Origin: Aquabacterium sp. CECT 9606
GTDB lineage: Bacteria; Pseudomonadota; Gammaproteobacteria; Burkholderiales; Burkholderiaceae_C
Assembly (NCBI RefSeq): GCF_918741295.1
Contig: NZ_CAKKNB010000004.1
Coordinates: forward strand, 372,001-436,000
Direction: 5' to 3'
Length of the DNA stretch: 64,000 nucleotides
In this document: positions 55,073-63,687 of the stretch, piece after piece
How positions within the stretch are numbered: the first letter of the stretch is position 1
Layout: every line of letters starts with the position of its first letter
Notes under the pieces: generated by a model
What the model was told of the DNA's origin: nothing
What the model saw: only the letters and a program-made list of their open reading frames with translations
Databases searched by the model: none
Made by a program: the position numbers and the translations under genes

Positions 55073-56521
55073 ATGGACGATCTCTATGCCGACATGTTTG
55101 AGCTGGCACCCGTGTCGCTCTGGCTGGAGGATTACAGCGCATTGAAAGCGTTGTTCGCGCAGTGGCGCGAGGAGGGCGTGACCGACCTGCGCGCCTTTTT
55201 GCACCAGCACCCGCTGCGGGTGGCCGAATGCTCCAAGTGCATTCGCATCCTGAGGGTGAACCAGCGCACCTTGTCGCTTTATGGCGCGCGCGATCTTGAC
55301 GAGTTGTCGTCCAACTTGCACCAGGTTTTCCGCGACGACATGTTCGAGCAGCACATTGAAGAGCTGGCGCAGCTTTGGGCTGGCCGAACCCAGTTTGCCA
55401 GCCAGACGGTGAACTACACCCTGCATGGCGAGCGCCTGTCGATTTCCTTGAAAGCCAACATCCTGCCTGGCCATGAGGACAGCTGGTCACGCGTGCTGTT
55501 GGCGATTGAGGACACCACCGAACGGTCTCGCACCGAGCGTGCCCTGCGCGCCAGTGAGCTGGAAGCCAAAGGCCTGTTCGAGCACTCGCCGGTGTCCTTG
55601 TGGCTTGAAGACTTCACGGGCATCAAGCAGTTGATTGAAGAAGTGCGAGGCCAGAGCATCGTCGATTTCCGGGTCTTCCTGGATGTGCACCCCGAATTCG
55701 TCACCCGCTGTTTGCAAGAGATCCGCGTGCTGGACATCAATCAGCAAACCGTGCACATGTTCCGCGCGGCCGACAAGGCCTCTTTGCTGGCCCAGACCGA
55801 CAAGATCTTCCGAGATGACATGCGCCCGCATTTCGCCGAGCAACTGTTGGACCTCTGGAGTGGCAAGCTGTTCCAGCAACGCGAAGTGGTGAACTACGCA
55901 CTGGATGGCGAAAAGGTGCACGTGTACCTGCAGTTCTCGGTATTGCCAGGCCACGAGGAGCGTTGGGACAAGGTGCTGGTGTCCCTGACCGACATCAGTG
56001 CCCGCAAAAAGGCCGAGGCTTACCTGGAATACCTGGGCATGCACGACGCCTTGACCGGCCTGCGCAACCGCTCCTTCTTCACCGACGAGATCAACCGGCT
56101 GGAACGCCATGGCCCTTGGCCCATCAGCGTGGTGGTGGTGGACCTGAACAACCTCAAGGGCGTCAACGACGAGCTGGGCCATGCGGGGGGTGATGCCATG
56201 CTGCGCCGGGTGGGTGAGGTCTTGCGCAAGGCGGTGGACCGGCCGTGCACGGCCTCGCGCATTGGTGGCGACGAGTTCGCCTTGTTGCTGCCCAACACCG
56301 ATGCAAGGGGTTGTGAGCACCGGGTGGAGCAGTTGCATGAATTGCTGGCTTTGAACAACCAGTTCAATGCGGGCAGCTCTCAGATCAGCCTGGCCATTGG
56401 CTCAGCGACCAGCGTGGGCGGCGAACGCATGGAAGCCCTGGTTCACCGGGCCGACCAGCAGATGTACGAGGCCAAGCGGCGCTACTACGTCAAACAGGGT
56501 TACGACCGGCGCAACCACTGA
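55073..56521 (+). CDS. Diguanylate cyclase with duplicated PAS domains
   Basis: 482 residues from ATG 55073 (GGAAAG ten bases upstream; an in-frame TTG at 55031 is weaker). Two tandem PAS-type sensors of about 145 residues are clear duplicates: both have PVSLWLED, FRDDM, VNY.L.GE and LPGHE at matching positions. The GGDEF domain starts near 325 (HDALTGLRNR) with intact IGGDEF at 397-402. The RxxD inhibition site is absent. No membrane helix, so it should be cytosolic. The signal sensed is unknown. Confidence 0.88.
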   Translation: MDDLYADMFELAPVSLWLEDYSALKALFAQWREEGVTDLRAFLHQHPLRVAECSKCIRILRVNQRTLSLYGARDLDELSSNLHQVFRDDMFEQHIEELAQLWAGRTQFASQTVNYTLHGERLSISLKANILPGHEDSWSRVLLAIEDTTERSRTERALRASELEAKGLFEHSPVSLWLEDFTGIKQLIEEVRGQSIVDFRVFLDVHPEFVTRCLQEIRVLDINQQTVHMFRAADKASLLAQTDKIFRDDMRPHFAEQLLDLWSGKLFQQREVVNYALDGEKVHVYLQFSVLPGHEERWDKVLVSLTDISARKKAEAYLEYLGMHDALTGLRNRSFFTDEINRLERHGPWPISVVVVDLNNLKGVNDELGHAGGDAMLRRVGEVLRKAVDRPCTASRIGGDEFALLLPNTDARGCEHRVEQLHELLALNNQFNAGSSQISLAIGSATSVGGERMEALVHRADQQMYEAKRRYYVKQGYDRRNH

Positions 56522-56524
56522 ACC

Positions 56525-56600
56525 TGGTGGACCGAATCAGGATCGAACTGACGACCTCTGCATTGCGAACGCAGCGCTCTCCCAACTGAGCTACCGGCCC
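56525..56600 (-). tRNA. tRNA-Ala (anticodon CGC)
   Basis: 76 bases including encoded CCA. All four arms fold. The anticodon loop TTCGCAA gives CGC, reading GCG. The acceptor stem has the G3-U70 wobble pair that identifies alanine tRNAs. Four bases past the stop of the diguanylate cyclase gene, on the opposite strand. Confidence 0.95.
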
Positions 56601-56615
56601 TTCAAAATCAGTGTA

Positions 56616-57518
56616 TCAAACCCCAGGGTCGCTGGATACGGGTGGTTTTTGCCGGCGCTGCAACTCGCAGAACACGCCGGATTGGTCCAACTGGTCAAAC
56701 CCATGATGGGCCGCGTCGGTGTACAGCGCCGCCAGTCTTTGGGTGATGGGCGCGTCGAAATCCATCCCGGCGGCGGTGTGTAGCGCATTGTTCAAATCCT
56801 TGAGCTGGATGGCCAGGGAGCCGCGTTTGGCGAAATCACCATCGACCATGCGCTGGCCATGCACTTCCAGGATCCGGCTTTCGGCAAAGCCGCCGCGCAG
56901 GGCTTCTCGCACGCGGGCCGGGTCAGCCCCGCCACGCTCGGCCAGCAAGAGCGCCTCGGCCACCGCGCCCAGGGTGATGCCCACGATCATCTGGTTGGCC
57001 AATTTGGCCAGTTGCCCACTGCCGATGGGCCCCACGTGCACCGGGCGGCCCAATGCGGCCAACACCGGCCGGGCGCGCTCGAAGTCTTCGGCCAAGCCGC
57101 CCGCCATGATGGCCAGGGTGCCCGCCTCGGCGCCCACCGTGCCCCCTGACACGGGCGCATCCAGGCTGGTGGCCCCGCCCAGGGCCAGGCGTTGGGCATG
57201 GTCGCGGGCCTGCTCGGGCAGGATTGAGCTCATGTCGATCACCAAGGCACCTGGGCGAAGCGCCGCACCCGCGCTGCCAGGCCCCAGGCCAAACAAGACC
57301 TCTTCTACCACCTTGCCATGTTCCAGCATGGTGATGACGATGTCAGCCTGCGCCACGGCCAAGGCGGGTGAGTCGGCCACCAGTGCCCCTGCCAATTGAA
57401 GGGCTTCGGCCTTGGACCGCGTGCGATTCCAAACGGTGACCGAAAATCCGGCGGCGATGAGGCGGCGCGCCATCGGCGTCCCCATCAGGCCGCAGCCTAA
57501 AACAGCGAGCTTGGTCAT
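56616..57518 (-). CDS. 3-hydroxyisobutyrate dehydrogenase-family oxidoreductase
   Basis: 300-residue beta-hydroxyacid dehydrogenase. The Rossmann motif GCGLMG is at 8-13, substrate motif DAPVSGGTVGAEAGTL near 120 and catalytic lysine in GQLAKLANQMI near 171. Start ATG 57518. Substrate could be 3-hydroxyisobutyrate, tartronate semialdehyde or a glyoxylate; the sequence does not decide. No pathway genes adjoin. Confidence 0.9.
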   Translation of the reverse strand: MTKLAVLGCGLMGTPMARRLIAAGFSVTVWNRTRSKAEALQLAGALVADSPALAVAQADIVITMLEHGKVVEEVLFGLGPGSAGAALRPGALVIDMSSILPEQARDHAQRLALGGATSLDAPVSGGTVGAEAGTLAIMAGGLAEDFERARPVLAALGRPVHVGPIGSGQLAKLANQMIVGITLGAVAEALLLAERGGADPARVREALRGGFAESRILEVHGQRMVDGDFAKRGSLAIQLKDLNNALHTAAGMDFDAPITQRLAALYTDAAHHGFDQLDQSGVFCELQRRQKPPVSSDPGV

Positions 57519-57701
57519 GACTGATAGCAGGTTGGGGGTAATGGAGCTCAATGCACCGTGGTAAAGCGCACACAAGTACTGTAAAGGTGGCTCACATCCC
57601 ATGTTTGAAGGGCAGCCAGTCGCGTTAATTTAAGCCAAGATTTGTCCCTGAAGGCCTTTGCCTGCCGCGTGCCTGCATGCGCCGGGTTGTTCCAAGAACT
57701 C

Positions 57702-58724
57702 ATGACCACACCAATCAACGTTATGGCCGATTCAAACGCTGTGGAGACCTTGTCCGGGGGCGTGTTGTCGGACGCCCTGGTGCATGCCCTTGACCAATTG
57801 GGGGTGGCCTTGCTGATCAAGGATGTGGCCAGTGGGCGTTACGAATGGGCCAATGAGGCCGCCGCTAATTTGCTGGCCGGCCCGCGAGCCACCGTGGTGG
57901 GCGCCCAGGATGCCGATCTGTTCGATGCGGTGCAGGCCGTGGCCTTGCGCGCGGCCGACCAGCAGGCGCTGTCCTTGACGCAGGGCTTCATGACCGAGCA
58001 CCGCCTGGAGAGGTCGGGCGAGCGCCGAGACTTCACCGTGTGGCGGCAAGCGCCCGCCCAGGAAGGCCAGGCTGGCCCCGCGAACAAGCTGCTGTCCGTC
58101 TGGAAGGACGTGACCGAACAACGCAAACGCGACGCCCAACTGCACTCCGCGTTGGAGCAATTGGAAGCCCAGCAAAAAGCCAACGATGCCTTGCGCCGTG
58201 ACATGCAGGACAACCAGGTGCGCGACAGCGCCTCCGGCCTGTACCACCGCGCCCACTTTGAAGAACAATTGCGTCGCGAGGCCGACCTGTCCAGCCGCGA
58301 ACAACGCGAGTTCGCGCTGGTCTCGGTGTCGATCGATGGGCTGGACGAAATCCTGCGCTTGCATGGCCCTGAAGGCGGCGAGCGCGTGGTCGAGGCCTTG
58401 GGCCGCTTGCTGCGCGCCAACACCCGTGCCATGGACTCTCCATGCCGTCTGGGCGGTGATCGCTTCGTGGTGCTGTTGTCGGGCGTTGGCCTGGCCACGG
58501 CCCATTCCAGGATGGAGCAACTGCGCCGCCAATGCGCGGGGCACATCGTGCCTCACAATGGCCAGCAGATTCCGTTTTCGGTGAGCATGGGGGTGGCGAG
58601 TTTTCCGCACACCGCGGGCTCGGTCGAAGAGATGATGCGCAGCGCGGATCGCGCCATGGCCAGTGCCCGTGACACCGGCGGGAACCGTGTGGCCTTGGCC
58701 AGCATTCAGTTCGTGCACACATGA
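57702..58724 (+). CDS. PAS protein with degenerate GGDEF domain
   Basis: 340 residues from ATG 57702; TTG 57642 and ATG 57723 are alternatives. PAS domain at about 25-135 (VALLIKDVASGRYEWANEAA), a coiled linker, then a GGDEF fold from about 175. The active-site motif reads GGDRF instead of GGDEF, with the metal-ligand Glu changed to Arg, and no RxxD site is seen. It is therefore unlikely to make c-di-GMP; a GTP- or c-di-GMP-sensing role is possible. Convergent with 6S RNA. Confidence 0.83.
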   Translation: MTTPINVMADSNAVETLSGGVLSDALVHALDQLGVALLIKDVASGRYEWANEAAANLLAGPRATVVGAQDADLFDAVQAVALRAADQQALSLTQGFMTEHRLERSGERRDFTVWRQAPAQEGQAGPANKLLSVWKDVTEQRKRDAQLHSALEQLEAQQKANDALRRDMQDNQVRDSASGLYHRAHFEEQLRREADLSSREQREFALVSVSIDGLDEILRLHGPEGGERVVEALGRLLRANTRAMDSPCRLGGDRFVVLLSGVGLATAHSRMEQLRRQCAGHIVPHNGQQIPFSVSMGVASFPHTAGSVEEMMRSADRAMASARDTGGNRVALASIQFVHT

Positions 58725-58727
58725 ATA

Positions 58728-58907
58728 AGGTGTTCGCCGCGCACTGGTTGCCGCGTTCCTGAACCCAGGGGATTCAGGTGGGCGAGGTCAGCACAGCTTC
58801 GGGTTCATCTGACGCGAGACGATCACACCCGCTGGGCAATGTTCCAAGCCCTGGCTCTAAGAGCATCGGTTCAAGGAATTAAAAGCTTCCACGAACGCGA
58901 CGAACGA
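58728..58907 (-). ncRNA. ssrS: 6S RNA
   Basis: About 180 bases downstream of zapA, the standard place of ssrS. The ends pair: GTTCGTCGCG (58905-58896) with CGCGGCGAAC (58741-58732). Near the 3' side the CCTGAA and TTCAGG hairpin (58778-58758) matches the E. coli 6S hairpin made of CTTGAACC and GGTTCAAG. A -10-like TAGAAT lies at 58917-58912. 6S RNA binds the sigma-70 RNA polymerase in stationary phase. Confidence 0.75.
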
Positions 58908-58944
58908 ATTCATTCTACTTGCGCCGTGCTGTGCCGGGTGTGGA

Positions 58945-58966
58945 AATACCCCGTTGCGAAGGGGTT
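58945..58966 (-). terminator. Possible terminator after zapA
   Basis: ACCCC and GGGGT pair around a loop TTCGCAAC on the minus strand, directly after the zapA stop, followed by ATTT. The T run is short. It may separate zapA from 6S RNA. Confidence 0.5.
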
Positions 58967-59292
58967 TAAATCAAGTGACCATCTTGGCCCAGCACCTGGT
59001 CGATGCGGGCAATGAGCCGGTCCACGTGTTCAGGCGATGGCATGTCGGCCGCATCAGCCACGGGAGCAACCGGTGCTGCTGCGGCCACTGAGGGCCGCTC
59101 CGTCAGTTCGTAGGCGAGGTTCAGCGCGGACAACACGGCAATGCGCTCGCGGGCCTTGAGCTTGCCACTGTCACGGATGGCACACATTTCGCGGTCTACG
59201 TGCGAGACGGCTTCTTTGAGGCGCGCTTCACCACCTTCGGGGCAGCCCAGCAAGTAGCTCTGGCCCATGATCGAGACTTCGATTTGTTTCAT
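58966..59292 (-). CDS. zapA: Cell division protein ZapA
   Basis: 108 residues. FtsZ-binding N-terminal domain (KQIEVSIMGQSYLLGCPEG) and a C-terminal coiled helix, as in ZapA, which cross-links FtsZ filaments. An Ala/Pro-rich insert (about 68-84) sits between the parts. ATG 59292 overlaps the stop of the zapB-like gene by four bases. Confidence 0.92.
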   Translation of the reverse strand: MKQIEVSIMGQSYLLGCPEGGEARLKEAVSHVDREMCAIRDSGKLKARERIAVLSALNLAYELTERPSVAAAAPVAPVADAADMPSPEHVDRLIARIDQVLGQDGHLI

Positions 59293-59519
59293 GCGTCGGG
59301 CGTGTGGCTTGAGGTGGCGTCGGTGGAGGATGACACCGGCAGCTTGTCGATCAAGGCATCGATGCGGGCGCGGGCGGCGGCCAGACGGGCCTTGAGCGAA
59401 TCGCGCTCGTGCGTGGTCACGTCCAGTTGCTGCTGCAACAGTTCGTGAGTGCGCTGAAGCTCTTCGTGACGCAGCAGCAACCGCTCAACGCGCTCGGTAA
59501 GATCATCGATTCTGGACAT
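59289..59519 (-). CDS. Small coiled-coil protein, ZapB-like
   Basis: 76 residues from ATG 59519. A continuous heptad helix (RIDDLTERVERLLLRHEEL and onward to about residue 55) with no other domain. Such proteins precede zapA in many beta- and gammaproteobacteria and probably act at the division septum. The start could also be ATG 59528. Confidence 0.8.
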   Translation of the reverse strand: MSRIDDLTERVERLLLRHEELQRTHELLQQQLDVTTHERDSLKARLAAARARIDALIDKLPVSSSTDATSSHTPDA

Positions 59520-59526
59520 GGCGGCC

Positions 59527-59558
59527 ATTGTAGGCCGGCTTCCCGGCTCCCTTACAAT
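59527..59558. promoter_or_regulatory. Candidate overlapping divergent promoters (zapB-zapA left, cobalamin riboswitch right)
   Basis: Rightward: TTGTAG 59528-59533 and TACAAT 59553-59558. Leftward: TTGTAA 59557-59552 and TACAAT 59532-59527. Both have 19-base spacers, and each -10 overlaps the -35 of the other. The rightward start site would be near 59565, where the riboswitch begins. Confidence 0.45.
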
Positions 59559-59565
59559 CGCCCTG

Positions 59566-59792
59566 TTGGTGCTCGTGCCAGGGTTCTCCCTGGTGCAGTT
59601 AAACGGGAAGCAGGACGGTTCAGGCATTCACACATGCCACGCCCCACCTGCGCTGCCCCCGCAACGGTCAGCGGTCGAAGTGTTGGGGATGATGTCTCTG
59701 ACGCTTCCACCCGTGCTCTCTTGCCACTGGACGCTCACGCGTCTGGGAAGGCTGCATGGGTTGTACCGCTTAGCCCGGATACCGGCCAACAG
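59566..59792 (+). ncRNA. Cobalamin riboswitch
   Basis: Conserved parts appear in order: GGTGCTCGTGCC at the 5' end, TTAAACGGGAAGCAGG, CCCCGCAACGG, TGCCACTGG, GGGAAGGC and TAGCCCGGATACCGGCC at the 3' end. This is the B12 aptamer. The first receptor gene starts 72 bases later. B12 binding should reduce expression. Confidence 0.95.
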
Positions 59793-59863
59793 GGGGTGCT
59801 TTGCACCATGTCGCTCATTGCCTGCGGGGACGCTGGCGCGAGCCTTTATCTGTTGTATCCATC

Positions 59864-61816
59864 ATGTTGTTTTTGAATTCGGTGCGCCTCGCACCTGGCG
59901 TGCGTTCGGCCGTGGCCGTGGCGGTGTCTTGGGCCTTGCTGCCAACCGCTGAAGTCCATGCCGCCGACTTGCAGGCGCCGCCTGAGTTGCAGACGGTGTT
60001 CGTGTCGGCCAGTCGGATGCCGCAATTGCTGAAATCGGCACCCATTGGTGCTTCGGTGATCAGCTCGGAACAGATTGCGCGCTCGGGCGTGTCTGATGCC
60101 AACGAGGCCATCCGCCGCTTGGGAGGCGTGGCCGGGAAGACCGATTTGGCGGGAGGGCGCGAGTACACGCTGGACTTGCGGGGATATGGCGACACCGCCA
60201 GCGCCAACACGGTGGTGATGGTGGATGGCATCCGGGTCAGTGAGAACGAGCTGATCGCTGCGAGGTTGTCCTCCATCCCGGTTGACGCGATTGACCGCAT
60301 CGAAATCGTGCGGGGTGGCAACAGCGTCATGTGGGGAGAGGGCGCGACGGGTGGGGTCATCAATGTGATTCTGAAACGCCAGGCGTCGGTGGGGACCAGC
60401 GCGAAGCTGCAAGGCGCGGTGACCAGTTTTCGGGGCAAGGAAGTGCAGGTCAGCGCTGCGCACCAGTCAGGCATTTTTTCGGTGGATGGCTCTGCTCAGA
60501 GCATTCGGTCTGACGGTTACCGCGACCGCAACCGCTTCGAGCAGGATGTGCGCGGCTTTGGGTTGCAGTGGACGACCGAGGCCTGGTCTCAGAGGTTGAG
60601 GGTGCAGCAGGAGAGCCAGTTTGCTCAATTGCCCGGTGCCCTGACGTTTGCCCAATGGCGGGCGAACCCACGCCAGGCGAGCAAGCCCAGTGACTTTGGC
60701 GAAACGGATGAAACCCGGTTGAGCAGCAACACCGAGTTCAAGTTCAAAGCGTGGACTGCGCAACTGGACCTGAGTTCGCGCTCTCGCGACACCGATTCCA
60801 CCTACTCGGGCAACACCTATGAAACCTCCGTGTTGAGCCAGCAGGCCACGCCCAAGCTCAGCCATGAGGCGAAGTGGTCGGGCTTGACCACCAACACGAT
60901 CGTGGGATTTGACCTGCAGCGCTGGACGCTGGATGCGCACAACCCGTTCGCGGATGACCACGGTTGGCAATCCAACAAGGCCTTTTTTGCCCACAGCGAT
61001 TGGGCGTTTGACTCGCTGACCCGCCTGGCCTTTGGTTGGCGTGCCGAAAGGGTGAACAAGAAGGAGCGCTCAGTCTCTGGCGCTTACGACCGCCGAGATT
61101 CGCTCAAGGCAGCCGAGCTTGGGGTGAGCCAGGAGTTGGCCAAAGACTGGACGGTGTATGGCCGCTGGGCGCAGTCATACCGCCTGCCCAATTTCGACGA
61201 GAACGGCAACACTCCGGGCGGCCAACCATTGCGGCCACAACGAGGGCGCGACAAGGAATTGGGACTGCGTTGGTCCGCGGGCGCAAATGCATTCTCGGTG
61301 CGCTATTTCCGGCAGGACAACGTGGACGAGATCACGTATGTGCCTTTCACCTTCTTCAATGAGAACGTGGATCCGACGCGCCGCCAAGGGGTCGAAATGG
61401 AGGGGCGTTGGAGCATGTCTTCAGCCTTGGAGTGGCGTTTGAATTGGCAGAGCCTGTCTGCGAAGTACCGCGCTGGTCCCAATGCGGGCAAGGAGCAGGT
61501 GCTGGTGGCTCCGCAGACCGCCACCTTGCGGCTGGCTTATCGCATCAATGAGCGTCAGACGCTTGATACTGGTGTTCAGTACCTGGGGGCGATGCGTTTC
61601 AATGATGACGGGGCCAATCAATGCGCCCGCAAGATCCCCGAATCGGCCTTGATGGACGCGCGTTATGCCTGGTCGGACAAGACGTGGACTGTGGCATTGT
61701 CGGGCACCAACCTGGCTGATCAGCACAGCTTCAACTACGCCTATAGCTGCGCCACCGGCAGTCTCTACCCCGAGCCAGGCCGGGCGTTCAAGTTGACCCT
61801 GGCTCGCCAGTTTTGA
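59864..61816 (+). CDS. TonB-dependent receptor under cobalamin riboswitch control
   Basis: 650-residue outer-membrane receptor. Signal peptide ends near residue 33 (TAEVHA). A TonB-box-like TVFVSASR stretch is followed by the plug (GGVAGKTDLAGGREYTLDL, VVMVDGIRVSEN, IEIVRGGNSVMWGEGA) and a 22-strand barrel ending in Phe. Start ATG 59864; TTG 59801 would extend it into the riboswitch. B12 control and linkage to btuB imply a corrinoid or cobalt-complex substrate, but its plug differs clearly from the next receptor. Confidence 0.88.
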   Translation: MLFLNSVRLAPGVRSAVAVAVSWALLPTAEVHAADLQAPPELQTVFVSASRMPQLLKSAPIGASVISSEQIARSGVSDANEAIRRLGGVAGKTDLAGGREYTLDLRGYGDTASANTVVMVDGIRVSENELIAARLSSIPVDAIDRIEIVRGGNSVMWGEGATGGVINVILKRQASVGTSAKLQGAVTSFRGKEVQVSAAHQSGIFSVDGSAQSIRSDGYRDRNRFEQDVRGFGLQWTTEAWSQRLRVQQESQFAQLPGALTFAQWRANPRQASKPSDFGETDETRLSSNTEFKFKAWTAQLDLSSRSRDTDSTYSGNTYETSVLSQQATPKLSHEAKWSGLTTNTIVGFDLQRWTLDAHNPFADDHGWQSNKAFFAHSDWAFDSLTRLAFGWRAERVNKKERSVSGAYDRRDSLKAAELGVSQELAKDWTVYGRWAQSYRLPNFDENGNTPGGQPLRPQRGRDKELGLRWSAGANAFSVRYFRQDNVDEITYVPFTFFNENVDPTRRQGVEMEGRWSMSSALEWRLNWQSLSAKYRAGPNAGKEQVLVAPQTATLRLAYRINERQTLDTGVQYLGAMRFNDDGANQCARKIPESALMDARYAWSDKTWTVALSGTNLADQHSFNYAYSCATGSLYPEPGRAFKLTLARQF

Positions 61817-61827
61817 GGGGCGGCCAC

Positions 61828-63687
61828 ATGGGTAACTTCAAAACCTTGGTGGTGGGCGCAGTTTGGCTGAGCCTCGGGTATTCAGCTTGGGCGCAAACCT
61901 CGGGCAAAGACGCCTTGGAGCCGCTGGTCGTCACGGCGACGCGCACGCCAGTGCCGCTGTCGCTGGTCTTGGCCGATGTCACGGTGATCTCAAGAGAAGA
62001 CATCGAACGGCAGGCCTCAGGCACGGTGGTCGACTTGCTAAGCCATGTGGCAGGCTTTCAGGTCGCGCGCAATGGCGGGCCTGGCGCGGATGGCAACGTT
62101 TACCTTCGCGGGGGGGAGGCGCGGCACATCGCGGTGCTGGTCGATGGCGTGCGCGTTGACACGCAAAATGTCAGTGGCGGCGCGTCATGGCAGATGTTGA
62201 ACCTGTCTCAGATCGACCGCATCGAAATCGTGCGCGGCCCAGTCAGTGCCTTGTACGGCTCGGACGCGATGTCGGGCGTGGTCCAGATCTTCACCAAAAA
62301 AGGCAAGGGGCCGGCGCGGCTGGACCTGGGGCTGTCGGCCGGTGAACGGGGTTTCCTCAAGGCCGATGCCGGTCTGAGCGGCTCTGCTGGTCTGTTCGAT
62401 TACGCCGTGTCGGCGTCCAGGGAGCGCAGCGATGGCTTCAGTGCTCGGATCAATGCCGTGCCTGGCACCAGGGCTGCAGATCGGGATGGCTACAACGCGG
62501 AAGGCGCGACCGTGAGGCTGGGATTCACGCCAGTGGCGGCGCACCGAATCGAGGCGCTGGCCTCACAGCAGCACCTGCTCAGCCGCTATGACTCATCCGT
62601 CGCCAGCCGCGACGACTACGGCTTGCGCGATCTGCATGACTTGAAGCTTCAATGGACGGCGCAATGGCGGGACAACTGGTCGAGCCAAGTGACAGGGGGG
62701 CGGTCGGTCGACCAATACCGCACGCCGCTGGACAAAGACTACCGCACCGAAACCCAGGTGGACACCGCCTCTTGGCTCAATGAATTCAAGTGGGGCGCGC
62801 ATTCGGTGACCACGCTGCTGGAGCGCCGCCAAGACACCCTGAAAAACAGCGATGTGGTGCTGTCAGGTACCGCTGGCGAAGGTGAGCGTAGCGACGATGG
62901 CGTGGGATTGGGCTACGCGTGGCGTGCCCATGGCACCGCCATTCAACTCAATGCGCGCAGTGATTGGGACAGCGAGTTTGGGTCGCACAGCACGGGCTCG
63001 GTGGCAGCGGGCCAGGACTTTGCGGACCATTGGAATGTTCACGCATCGTGGGGCACGGGATATCGGGCTCCGACCCTGTACCAACGCTTCAGCAAGTACG
63101 GCAACCTGGCGCTCAAACCTGAATCCTCGCGCAATGCCGAAGTCGGTGTGCGTTATCAAAATGGCGGTGTGCAGTGGGGCGCGACGGCCTACAACAACTG
63201 GGTGACCGATCTCATCACCGGGCCCCCAGGAAGCACCCGAACCTGTGTGCAAGATCCAGTTTATTGCTACAGGAACACGGCGTTGGCACACCTCAAGGGC
63301 CTCAGTGTGAACGGGGCTGTGCCTTTGGGGCCGGTGCGCCTGTCGGGCTCCATGGATTTCGGATCGTACAAGAACGCCCTGAACGGCACGGATCTTCAGC
63401 GCCGTGCACGTCGCCAGGCCTCCGTGCGCATGGACACGGACGTGAAGGACTGGACCTTGGGCGCGCAACTGTTGGCGGTGGCCCGACGCTTTGACAAGGT
63501 GAACAACGCGGGGGCACTGGGAGGCTACACCGTGTTGAACGTGGATGCCTTGTACCGCCTCAATGCGCAATGGCGCGTGCTGGCGCGCATAGACAACGTG
63601 GGCGACAAAAAGTACGAGAACGCGCAGACCTATGGAACCACACCCCGCACCGCCATCATTGGCCTGCGCTGGACACCGGAGCTGTGA
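61828..63687 (+). CDS. btuB: Vitamin B12 TonB-dependent receptor BtuB
   Basis: 619 residues. Signal peptide (ends near residue 22, SAWA), TonB box LEPLVVTATRTP, plug with DLLSHVAGFQVARNGG, HIAVLVDGVRVD and IEIVRGPVSALYGSDAM, then a barrel ending in a hydrophobic strand. Closer to BtuB than the preceding receptor. ATG 61828 has GAGGGG seven bases upstream, within the stop of the first receptor gene, so the two are co-translated. It shares its stop base with the cobU start. Confidence 0.92.
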   Translation: MGNFKTLVVGAVWLSLGYSAWAQTSGKDALEPLVVTATRTPVPLSLVLADVTVISREDIERQASGTVVDLLSHVAGFQVARNGGPGADGNVYLRGGEARHIAVLVDGVRVDTQNVSGGASWQMLNLSQIDRIEIVRGPVSALYGSDAMSGVVQIFTKKGKGPARLDLGLSAGERGFLKADAGLSGSAGLFDYAVSASRERSDGFSARINAVPGTRAADRDGYNAEGATVRLGFTPVAAHRIEALASQQHLLSRYDSSVASRDDYGLRDLHDLKLQWTAQWRDNWSSQVTGGRSVDQYRTPLDKDYRTETQVDTASWLNEFKWGAHSVTTLLERRQDTLKNSDVVLSGTAGEGERSDDGVGLGYAWRAHGTAIQLNARSDWDSEFGSHSTGSVAAGQDFADHWNVHASWGTGYRAPTLYQRFSKYGNLALKPESSRNAEVGVRYQNGGVQWGATAYNNWVTDLITGPPGSTRTCVQDPVYCYRNTALAHLKGLSVNGAVPLGPVRLSGSMDFGSYKNALNGTDLQRRARRQASVRMDTDVKDWTLGAQLLAVARRFDKVNNAGALGGYTVLNVDALYRLNAQWRVLARIDNVGDKKYENAQTYGTTPRTAIIGLRWTPEL

